NCBI GenBank assembly: GCA_017462505.1
Contig: JAFTQY010000077.1
Coordinates: 1-19,687 of the forward strand
DNA from: Clostridia bacterium
Lineage (GTDB): Bacteria; Bacillota_A; Clostridia; Christensenellales; Borkfalkiaceae
Length of the DNA stretch: 19,687 nt
Direction of reading: 5' to 3'
The first letter of the stretch is position 1. Each line of letters begins with the position of its first letter. Positions 13,657-19,687 of the stretch are shown piece after piece. The position numbers and the translations under genes are program-made. The notes beneath the pieces are model-generated. The model was not told where the DNA came from. It did not search any database and saw only the letters and a program-made list of their open reading frames with translations.

Positions 13657-15717
13657 ATGAAAGACGTTGAAAACAAAAAACAAAACAAATTTTTCGCGGC
13701 GCTTTGGAAATGGTCGAAAGACAATCGCTTTTTCCTGCTGTTTTTGCTCTTTACGGCGATTATGGAAATGTCTACGGTGTTTTTCTTGGACGGCAATCCG
13801 TTCATGACCCGCCCCTTCCTTTCGTGGGGCTTGCTCGCATTTTTGGGCGGCTTGATCTTGCTCATTCCCTCCCGCAGAGTGCAAGTGATCATCTTTTCTA
13901 TTTTGCTGATCGTGCAGTTCGCGTTCCAAATCGTATTTTCGGTCATTTTCGATTTGACCGAACAGTATTTTGAATACGAAATGCTCAACTTAAAAAACGA
14001 CGCGTTCGGTACGCTGGAAAACATTCCCATTCGTTTCGGGCTTTTCTTTGTCGGCATCACCCTTTGTATCGTATACGTAGTGGCGGGCTTGCGCGGTACG
14101 AAAAAAAGACCGAAATTCAAGGCGGACAAGCGTTCTGTATTTATCAAGCTTGGCGCGTCGGCGGTGGGCGTGGCGACCATTTTCACCTCGTTCTTCTGCT
14201 ATTATCCCCGCAACGTCAACCGTTATGAAGAAATGATCAACGGCACGTCCAAAAGCTCGTATTCGGCATACGGGGTAACGGGGAATTTGCTGGGCGAATT
14301 TGTCGGCGCAATGTTCCCCGATAAGAGCACCATGTCCGACGAAAATATCGAAAAGTTTATCTACGACGAAAATGCCGTTTGGCAGGGCAGCGAGTATTTC
14401 GGCGTTTCCGAAGGCAACAACGTCATCACGATCTTGGGCGAAACGCTGGAATGGTTTTCGTTCTTGGCAAACGATAGCAAATACGTCAACACGCTGGGGC
14501 TGACGGACGAGGAAATGGCAACCCTGTTCCCGAATTTGCGCGCGTTTATGAACGATAGCGTAAAAATGACGAATTTCCACTCCCGCGAAAAGACGGATAT
14601 TGCCGAAACGCTCAGTATCATGGGCAGTTATCCCACGACGGCGTATATCAACTACGATTATTACGACAATACCATGCCGCTCACGATATCCAACGTTTTA
14701 AAATCGATGGACGGGGATATTCAATGCCGTTCCTTCCACAACGGGTTCAAGACCTTCTATAACCGCGACGACGTGCACCGCTCGTTCGGCTTTGAAAGTC
14801 TTACCGACATGTACGACATGGCGAGAATGGCGCAGGAAGATAAAAACAACGGCTTGACGGACGAGCTGACCTTTAAAAACTATATGAAGGTCGGCGAGCG
14901 TAACCTTGACTCGGAAATGGTCGAGGTGTGCAAGGACGAAATGTTCCCCACGGACAAGCGGTTCTATACCTATATCACGACGATCACCATGCACGGTATC
15001 TATTACGATAGGGATAATCTGGATCGTTGGGATCAGCAGTTGCGCGCGGTGGTTGGCGATCGTATGCCCGACCCCGAGGACGACGATTTAAAGGACGATC
15101 TTCTGTATCATTATCTGACGGCGGCGATGGAATTCGATTATGCGATCGGCAAGATGATGGACGAGCTGGAAACGCGCGGTTTGCTCGACAACACGACGAT
15201 CGTGGTGTTTGGCGACCACAATGCGTATTACCATTCGCTCAGCAAATACGTTAAGGATATCCACGATTACGACACGGATAAACGTTATACCGATCTTTAC
15301 AACGTTCCTCTGATGATCTACGATCAAAAGCTGACGAAGAAGATTCAAGACAACGGCGGCGAAGATATGGTCGTGGACAAATTCACCTGTACGGCGGATA
15401 TCGCGTCTACTATTTTGGATTTGCTCGGCGTGCATTATTACGAGAATTTGTATTACGGAACGTCGGTGTTTGGCGACAAAGCCTCCGTGCTGTATTCCCG
15501 TGCGTACGATACGTTTATCGGCAGCGGGATCGTTGGCAGGAGCGTAAACAACCTTTTGTATCAGCACCCCGACGCGGATGTGGCGACGTATAAGACGACG
15601 GCGGTCCAGCTCGTGGAAAAGATCAAGCATTGCGATTATATCTATAAGCAGAACTATTTCGGTAACGAAGAAAACATGCAGCTGTACCGTCAGAAAATGG
15701 CGGCGATCAATCCGTAA
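13657..15717 (+). CDS. LtaS-like phosphoglycerol transferase (alkaline phosphatase/sulfatase superfamily)
   Basis: 686 residues: about five transmembrane spans (near 24-46, 53-70, 77-100, 126-145, 162-182), then a large extracellular sulfatase-fold domain from about 230. This is the layout of lipoteichoic acid synthase LtaS. Metal and catalytic residues can be matched: Glu262 in NVITILGETLEWF, nucleophile Thr313 in REKTDIAET (LtaS: GQGKTSDAE), His446 in TITMHGIYY, and Asp520-His521 in VVFGDHNAYYH. The enzyme should therefore be active. In LtaS the reaction moves glycerol phosphate from phosphatidylglycerol to a growing chain outside the membrane. The E-T-L-E variant of the usual E-S-L-Q and the unusual partner gene leave the exact polymer open. 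It is the second gene of its operon. Confidence 0.9.
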   Translation: MKDVENKKQNKFFAALWKWSKDNRFFLLFLLFTAIMEMSTVFFLDGNPFMTRPFLSWGLLAFLGGLILLIPSRRVQVIIFSILLIVQFAFQIVFSVIFDLTEQYFEYEMLNLKNDAFGTLENIPIRFGLFFVGITLCIVYVVAGLRGTKKRPKFKADKRSVFIKLGASAVGVATIFTSFFCYYPRNVNRYEEMINGTSKSSYSAYGVTGNLLGEFVGAMFPDKSTMSDENIEKFIYDENAVWQGSEYFGVSEGNNVITILGETLEWFSFLANDSKYVNTLGLTDEEMATLFPNLRAFMNDSVKMTNFHSREKTDIAETLSIMGSYPTTAYINYDYYDNTMPLTISNVLKSMDGDIQCRSFHNGFKTFYNRDDVHRSFGFESLTDMYDMARMAQEDKNNGLTDELTFKNYMKVGERNLDSEMVEVCKDEMFPTDKRFYTYITTITMHGIYYDRDNLDRWDQQLRAVVGDRMPDPEDDDLKDDLLYHYLTAAMEFDYAIGKMMDELETRGLLDNTTIVVFGDHNAYYHSLSKYVKDIHDYDTDKRYTDLYNVPLMIYDQKLTKKIQDNGGEDMVVDKFTCTADIASTILDLLGVHYYENLYYGTSVFGDKASVLYSRAYDTFIGSGIVGRSVNNLLYQHPDADVATYKTTAVQLVEKIKHCDYIYKQNYFGNEENMQLYRQKMAAINP

Positions 15718-15737
15718 AAGTAAAAATAAGTGCAATA

Positions 15738-15774
15738 AACCGCCCCTTGGGTAATTGCCCCAAGGGGCGGTTTT
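15738..15774. terminator. Bidirectional terminator between the LtaS-like gene and radA
   Basis: AACCGCCCCTTGGG pairs with CCCCAAGGGGCGGTT across a short loop at about 15738-15772, with TTTTCG on the right. The left side gives a poorer T tract for the leftward radA transcript. Confidence 0.82.
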
Positions 15775-15787
15775 CGTTATTTATCGT

Positions 15788-17191
15788 TTAATTTTGCGGC
15801 GCAGAGCGCAAATTCAATTCCTTGATCATCTGCCCGACGTAGCGCACGGGCACAAGCTCGATTTTGTCTTTGTACTTTTCGCAAGCTTTCATATTTTTGG
15901 CGGGTAGTATCACCCGTTTAAAGCCCGTCTTGATACATTCGTTTACCCGTTTGTCGGCATACGTCACGGGGCGAATCTCGCCCGTCAAGCCCACTTCGCC
16001 AAACAGAGCGGTGTATTTATCGATGGGCACGTCGTTTGCCGCCGAGGCAAGCGCGGCGCAGATCGCCAAATCGACGGACGGCTCGTTTAAGCGGATACCG
16101 CCCATGGCGTTGATATACACGTCCGCGTTGAAAAAGGGGATACCGCAACGCTTTTCCAACACCGCGATCAACACGACCAGCTTGTTATAATCCACGCCAA
16201 GACTCATGCGGCGGGGCTGTCCGTAGGGGGTCTTGGAAATCAGCGTTTGAATTTCGACGTTCATGCACCGATTGCCGCTCTCCGACGGCGTGACCGCCGA
16301 GCCTGCCGCCAAGCCTCTCGTTTCCGATAGGAAAAGATCGGCGTAATCGCTCACGCTTTTTACACCCGCGTCCGTCATCTCGAACACGCCCACCTCCTGC
16401 GCCGAACCGAAACGGTTTTTTACCGCGCGGAGCAGTTTATAATTATCCTCTTGCTGACCCTCAAAATACAGCACGGTGTCCATGATATGTTCAAGGACCT
16501 TCGGCCCTGCCAGCGCGCCTTCCTTGGTGACGTGCCCGATAATGAAAAAGGTGATATTTTGCGATTTTGCAATCCGCATCAGCTTTGCGGCGCATTCGCG
16601 TACCTGCCCGACCGAGCCCGCCGCCGACGACAGCGTTTCGGTGTATACCGCTTGTATCGAGTCGATCACGACGAATTTGCTCTCGCCAAGGCTGTTTTCG
16701 ATATCCTCCAAACAGGTTTCGTTGAGGAGAAATAAATTGTCGGAATTTAAGCCCAACCGTTCGCAACGCATTTTGACCTGCGAACAGCTCTCTTCCGCCG
16801 ACACGTACAGGGTGGGGGAGGGCTGCGTTTGCGCCAAATGCGCCGAAACCTGCGTTAAGAGGGTGGATTTGCCGATACCGGGATCCCCGCCGAGCAGCAC
16901 CAAAGACCCGCGCACGATACCGCCGCCAAGGACGGTGTCAAACTCGGAAATGCCGCTTTTTACGCGGTCAAACTTTTCATAACCGATCTTGGATAAGGGC
17001 AGGGCGCGCGTTTTCATCGCGGACACGCCCCTATGGTTTTCCGTTTTCGGGGTTTCCGTCACGCGGACGATTTCTTCCTGCATAGTATTAAATTCGCCGC
17101 AGTCGGGGCATCTGCCCAGCCATTTCGGGGCGGTGTAACCGCACGTGGAACAGACGAATTGACTGACGGGGGATTTGGTTTTCGTTGCCAT
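15788..17191 (-). CDS. radA: DNA repair protein RadA
   Basis: 467 residues from the ATG at 17189-17191, which gives the usual start MATKTKSPVSQFVCSTCGY and follows AAGGAG. The frame stays open 63 codons further upstream through repeat DNA, but that part is not coding. Domains in order: a zinc finger with C14, C17, C28 and C31; a RecA-like ATPase core with Walker A GGDPGIGKST (101-110) and Walker B FVVIDSIQ (173-180); the RadA signature KNRFG (258-262); and a C-terminal Lon-like domain without the protease dyad role. RadA (Sms) is a hexameric helicase acting in recombination intermediates and branch migration. It is third in a leftward group after rqcP and ispDF but separated from ispDF by 364 bases of repeats. 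Confidence 0.97.
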   Translation of the reverse strand: MATKTKSPVSQFVCSTCGYTAPKWLGRCPDCGEFNTMQEEIVRVTETPKTENHRGVSAMKTRALPLSKIGYEKFDRVKSGISEFDTVLGGGIVRGSLVLLGGDPGIGKSTLLTQVSAHLAQTQPSPTLYVSAEESCSQVKMRCERLGLNSDNLFLLNETCLEDIENSLGESKFVVIDSIQAVYTETLSSAAGSVGQVRECAAKLMRIAKSQNITFFIIGHVTKEGALAGPKVLEHIMDTVLYFEGQQEDNYKLLRAVKNRFGSAQEVGVFEMTDAGVKSVSDYADLFLSETRGLAAGSAVTPSESGNRCMNVEIQTLISKTPYGQPRRMSLGVDYNKLVVLIAVLEKRCGIPFFNADVYINAMGGIRLNEPSVDLAICAALASAANDVPIDKYTALFGEVGLTGEIRPVTYADKRVNECIKTGFKRVILPAKNMKACEKYKDKIELVPVRYVGQMIKELNLRSAPQN

Positions 17192-17204
17192 AAAAACTCC
17201 TTGG

Positions 17205-17575
17205 GGAATGAATTGCACCGTAGGTGCATGAATTGGCAAGATAATCTTGCAGCTGATCTTACAATCTTGCCAACCGTGTGTGTGGAAATCTTCGTTTTTG
17301 TTTGAGTTTGTAGTCGACCGAATATTTTGCCATGAATTGAAAACCTTTGGCTTTTCATGAATTGCCGACTTCGTCGGCATTGCGGAATGATTTTATAGTG
17401 GTCATTGCGAACGAGTTTCACGAGTGTAGCAATCTCATGTAAAAATTAGCCACAATGCAAAACAAGGTTTTGCAATTCATGTCCGTAGGACAATTCATGA
17501 AACTTTGTTTCAATTCATGCGGCTTTGCCGCAATTCATTGCAAACTGAGTAAAGCTCAGCTTGCGCAATTCATTT
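17205..17575. repeat. Array of mini-hairpins with variable stems and constant ATGAATT/AATTCAT spacers
   Basis: The 364-base gap between radA and ispDF is filled with short inverted repeats. Perfect ones with 3-base loops: GCACC-gta-GGTGC (17215-17227), GCCGAC-ttc-GTCGGC (17364-17378), TGCAAAAC-aag-GTTTTGCA (17456-17474), TGTCC-gta-GGACA (17480-17492), TGAAAC-ttt-GTTTCA (17498-17512) and TGCGGC-ttt-GCCGCA (17518-17532). Imperfect or longer ones: GGCAAGAT...ATCTTGCC (17235-17271, with an inner GCAAGAT-a-ATCTTGC), GAAAACC...GGCTTTTC (about 17339-17356) and CTGAG...CTCAG (17545-17559, outer ATTGC/GCAAT). The stems differ in sequence but stay self-complementary. Most adjacent units are joined by ATGAATT (left half) or AATTCAT (right half). 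About 17272-17330 shows nothing recognisable. No family name is known to me. Confidence 0.8.
17401..17439 (+). repeat. GTCATTGCGA-type palindromic repeat unit
   Basis: GTCATTGCGAACGAG...GTAGCAATCTCATG: an imperfect palindrome whose outer arms ATTGC and GCAAT pair. It belongs to the same GTCAT...AGAT/ATCT class as the elements at 4038-4238. It lies at the point where the surrounding mini-hairpin array changes polarity. Confidence 0.6.
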
Positions 17576-18695
17576 TTAACAGCGCGTACGCGTTTACCGT
17601 AATACCCTTGCCCTCGCCGACGTAGCCCAATCCCTCGTTTGTGCCCGCCGCCACGCCGATCGCCGTTTCGTCTACTTTAAGGACAGAGGAAAGACGGCTC
17701 TTGATTTCGTCGATATATTTTGCCATGCGCGGCTTTTCCGCTTGGATTGCCACGGACAGATTTTTTACGCCGTAACCTTGCTCCGCGATAAGCGCAACCA
17801 CATGCGAGAGCATGTCCATCGAATTAGCCCCCGCCCAACGCTCGTCGCTGTCGGGGAAATAATGCCCGATATCTTTCAAGCCCGCCGCCGACAACAACGC
17901 GTCCATCACCGCGTGAACCAACACGTCCCCGTCGCTGTGTGCGATCAGCCCGCTCTCCGACGGGATTTTCACGCCGCCCAGCACGATAAAATCTTGTTTT
18001 TTACCAAACGCATGGGTGTCTACGCCGAACCCGCAACGTGCGGCGTTATCCGTAAAATCTTCCGCATACGTCAATTTTTTGTTTTCAATACTGCCCGCGC
18101 AAAGGTGGGGCGCGCCGCAAAACCGCGCAAACACCGACGAATCGTCCGTGTACACGCCGTCGTTTATCTCAAAAGCACGCTCGTACGCGCAAAGGATATT
18201 CTCGCGGAAAAAGCCCTGCGGGGTTTGAATTTGGCGCAAGGTATCGCGTGCGGGCACGCTGATAATTTTACCGTTTTTCACGACGGCAACCGTATCTCTG
18301 CACTCGATTGCGCAGATACCGCTGCCGCTGGTTTTTACGCTTTCGATACAATTTTCAATTACCTTGCGGGTGACAAAAGGGCGCGCGCCGTCGTGGATCA
18401 ATACGATATCCGCGCCCGTCGCTTGCAACGCGTTATATACCGAGTGCGACCGATCCTCGCCGCCAAGTACCGCTTTCGCGTTTGCAAACCGTGTACAAAG
18501 GGTGGAAATTTCGTCGAAATCTTCTTGCGAAGAGGTCACCACGATCTCGTCGATCGCAGGGAAATTAAAGGCGGAAAGGGTCTTAAAAAGCGCCGTTTCG
18601 TCCTGAAAGGGGACGAGCAGTTTATTCTTTTCAAAGCCCGCTCTGCTGCCTTTGCCCGCCGCGCAAATGATCGCGCAAATCGTTAATTTACTCAT
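17556..18695 (-). CDS. ispDF: Bifunctional IspD/IspF (MEP isoprenoid pathway)
   Basis: 379 residues in two domains. IspD (about 1-220) makes CDP-methylerythritol from MEP and CTP: nucleotide loop AIICAAGKGSRAGFEKNK (9-26), HDGARPFV (101-108), TPQGFF (158-163). IspF (about 222-374) then forms the cyclic diphosphate: metal ligands D226 and H228 in GVDTHAF, H261 in DVLVHAVMDALL, DIGHYFPDSD and GLGYVGEGKGI. The two steps are not consecutive in the pathway (IspE acts between them), yet the fusion is known in several bacteria. The start overlaps the rqcP stop as ATGA, with GAGGTGATT as ribosome binding site. The last residues MNCAS and the stop are written by the adjoining repeat array (ATGAATTGC...), so the native C terminus has been altered slightly. 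Confidence 0.96.
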   Translation of the reverse strand: MSKLTICAIICAAGKGSRAGFEKNKLLVPFQDETALFKTLSAFNFPAIDEIVVTSSQEDFDEISTLCTRFANAKAVLGGEDRSHSVYNALQATGADIVLIHDGARPFVTRKVIENCIESVKTSGSGICAIECRDTVAVVKNGKIISVPARDTLRQIQTPQGFFRENILCAYERAFEINDGVYTDDSSVFARFCGAPHLCAGSIENKKLTYAEDFTDNAARCGFGVDTHAFGKKQDFIVLGGVKIPSESGLIAHSDGDVLVHAVMDALLSAAGLKDIGHYFPDSDERWAGANSMDMLSHVVALIAEQGYGVKNLSVAIQAEKPRMAKYIDEIKSRLSSVLKVDETAIGVAAGTNEGLGYVGEGKGITVNAYALLKMNCAS

Positions 18696-18934
18696 ACAAT
18701 CACCTCGTACAAGGACGCCGCCTCGTCCTTTTTCACCGTTTCCTTAATATTCAAAATGCGGAATTTCAACACGCCCGACGCATACAAAACCTCGACCACG
18801 TCGCCGATTTTAACGTTTGTAGACGGCTTTGCGGCTTTGCCGTTGATCATTACTTTTTCTTCCGAGCAAGCCTCTTGGGCGACGGTGCGCCGTTTTAAAA
18901 TGCGCGAAACTTTCAAAAATTTGTCGATTCGCAT
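18692..18934 (-). CDS. rqcP: S4-domain RNA-binding protein RqcP (YabO-like)
   Basis: 80 residues, nearly all one S4 RNA-binding domain: MRIDKFLKVSRILKRRTVAQ, a turn with INGKAAKPSTNVKIGDVVEV, then a short tail with VKKDEAASLYEVIV. This matches RqcP/YabO (about 85 residues) better than the longer Hsp15. In Firmicutes RqcP works with RqcH on stalled 50S subunits during C-terminal alanine tailing, part of ribosome quality control. The ATG follows AAAGGAG. It is the first gene of a leftward operon, with a 4-base ATGA overlap into ispDF. Its own likely promoter is at 19160-19188. Confidence 0.9.
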   Translation of the reverse strand: MRIDKFLKVSRILKRRTVAQEACSEEKVMINGKAAKPSTNVKIGDVVEVLYASGVLKFRILNIKETVKKDEAASLYEVIV

Positions 18935-18995
18935 AAAAAAACTCCTTTACGGATAAATATTTTTCAAAAATTTGGCAAGGAAAGGCGAAAAACGC

Positions 18996-19024
18996 TTGAC
19001 AAGTTTTTCTCGTGGGGATATAAT
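18996..19024 (+). promoter_or_regulatory. Strong rightward promoter far upstream of rpoB
   Basis: TTGACA (18996-19001), 17-base spacer, TATAAT (19019-19024), both perfect. Transcription would start near 19031, giving rpoB a leader of about 265 bases. A weaker possible -10 (TATACT, 19249-19254) lies closer to rpoB with a poor -35. Confidence 0.82.
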
Positions 19025-19058
19025 TAGATAATGTATCATTATGCTATTATGGCGTAAT

Positions 19059-19121
19059 GCCGCTCGGCGGTGATTTTTTAGGGAAAGTTTTCCTGAAAAT
19101 TCCTGAAAAAAACCCTAAAAA
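19059..19121 (+). promoter_or_regulatory. Structured rpoB leader: weak terminator-like hairpin and a 9-bp stem
   Basis: CCGC-tcg-GCGG (19060-19070) is followed by TGATTTTTT, a short terminator-like element about 30-50 bases after the predicted start. Directly after it TTTTTAGGG (19075-19083) pairs with CCCTAAAAA (19113-19121); this stem uses the same T run, so the two folds compete. The remainder of 19122-19295 is A-rich and contains the leftward promoter, TTTTTATCGAT at about 19231-19241, and the rpoB ribosome binding site. Confidence 0.4.
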
Positions 19122-19159
19122 CGACCAAAAAAGCGGTAAAAACCCTTTCCTTATATATT

Positions 19160-19188
19160 ATTATACCGCAAAGGGACGAAAAAGTAAA
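19160..19188 (-). promoter_or_regulatory. Leftward promoter of rqcP-ispDF-(radA)
   Basis: Minus strand TTTACT (19183-19188), 17-base spacer, TATAAT (19160-19165). The start would be near 19153, about 220 bases before rqcP. The leader runs opposite to the rpoB leader over roughly 19031-19153. Confidence 0.6.
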
Positions 19189-19295
19189 GCGTAGTGATAT
19201 AAAAATTTCTAAACAAGGCAAAAATTTCGATTTTTATCGATGAAAAGATATACTCGGTAGATCGCTGGAAAAATGAAAGGAGAAAAAATCACAAG

Positions 19296-19687
19296 ATGGA
19301 TTTACCTGTAACCAAGTACGGCAAAACCGAAAGAAGAAAATTCGGTAACATCAACGAAGTCATTGACATTCCCGACCTCGTTGAGATCCAGAAAGACAGC
19401 TACAATGCCTTTATCGAAGAGGGTATTAGCGAAGTGTTCGAGGACTTTTCCCCGATCACCGACTACTCCGACCGTTTCGAACTCTATTTCTTAGAGCATA
19501 GATTTGGCGATAAACCCAAGTACGACGAAAAAGAATGTCGTGCCAGAGATGCTACGTACGCCCTTCCGCTCCGCGTCAAGGTTCGTCTTGTCAATAAGGT
19601 CAAGAACGAAGTTTTGGATCAGGAAGTGTTCATGGGCGATATGCCGCTCATGACCGAAAACGGCGCGTTCATCATCAACGGCGCGGA
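19296..19687 (+). CDS. rpoB: RNA polymerase beta subunit, N-terminal part (3' end outside window)
   Basis: The first 130 codons of an open frame running off the right edge. The start MDLPVTKYGKTERRKFGNI, then IPDLVEIQKDSYNAFIEEG, SPITDYSDRFELYFLEH and FMGDMPLMTENGAFIING, are the conserved N-terminal protrusion region of bacterial RpoB. The ATG at 19296-19298 follows AAAGGAG with a rather long 13-base gap, but no other in-frame start fits. RpoB forms the catalytic core of RNA polymerase with RpoC. rplJ-rplL, the usual upstream neighbours, are absent: the divergent rqcP-ispDF-radA group lies there instead, so rpoB starts its own transcription unit here. Confidence 0.95.
   Translation, partial: MDLPVTKYGKTERRKFGNINEVIDIPDLVEIQKDSYNAFIEEGISEVFEDFSPITDYSDRFELYFLEHRFGDKPKYDEKECRARDATYALPLRVKVRLVNKVKNEVLDQEVFMGDMPLMTENGAFIINGA

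Noticed and set aside
17192..17380. A 63-codon N-terminal extension of RadA through the repeat region
   Set aside because: The family starts at MATKTKSPVSQFVCSTCGY, and an AAGGAG site sits directly before that ATG. The upstream codons are repeat DNA that happens to lack stops.
17205..17575. CRISPR array
   Set aside because: The constant words are only 7 bases, the intervening pieces are self-complementary hairpins rather than unique spacers, and no cas gene is present.

Overview
The window looks like a chromosomal segment of a low-to-medium GC Gram-positive anaerobe (Bacillota, probably an uncultured Clostridia lineage). The indications are: genes start with strong AGGAGG-type ribosome binding sites; promoters are near-consensus TTGACA/TATAAT; and the gene set includes DUF1540, DUF1846, YitT, RqcP, an LtaS-like enzyme, SipW-type secretion and meso-diaminopimelate dehydrogenase. 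A fused IspD-IspF is also present. No rRNA, tRNA, CRISPR array, transposase or phage gene was found. I cannot name the genus from the sequence alone.

Layout. 1-3.7 kb: the 3' end of pyrE, a possible small membrane protein on the minus strand, trpS, an HU gene with a textbook promoter, a YitT-family gene split in two by a frame change, and rplI. 3.8-7.8 kb: a small cysteine-rich DUF1540 protein, a repeat-bearing intergenic region, a stand-alone PTS EIIC-type permease, a DUF1846 protein and a NudC-like Nudix hydrolase. 8.0-15.8 kb: an envelope and secretion block, all on the plus strand. It holds ddh (meso-DAP synthesis), then a secretion module of a small secreted TasA/camelysin-like protein, a SipW-type signal peptidase with an unusual tandem-domain extension, and a second secreted protein. 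It ends with a two-gene operon of a polytopic membrane protein and an LtaS-like phosphotransferase. 15.8-19.7 kb: the minus-strand operon rqcP-ispDF-radA, which carries an array of mini-hairpins between ispDF and radA, and the start of rpoB on the plus strand with a long leader.

How the genes fit together. The 9.2-12.6 kb module is the most distinctive part. Two proteins with SipW-cognate signal peptides flank a dedicated ER-type (Ser/His) signal peptidase. That peptidase carries about 300 extra C-terminal residues with two copies of a roughly 115-residue domain that I do not recognise, predicted to lie in the cytoplasm. A perfect 12-bp hairpin between the first secreted protein and the peptidase could set their relative expression. 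This looks like a matrix-fibre or surface-protein system related to TasA-SipW but built differently. The neighbouring ddh and LtaS-like genes also serve the envelope, and their promoters share a 13-base block that includes the -35.

The second distinctive part is the array at about 17.2-17.6 kb. Short hairpins with different but self-complementary stems and 3-base loops are separated by the constant word ATGAATT/AATTCAT. The array reverses polarity around a GTCATTGCGA-type repeat and supplies the last codons and stop of ispDF.
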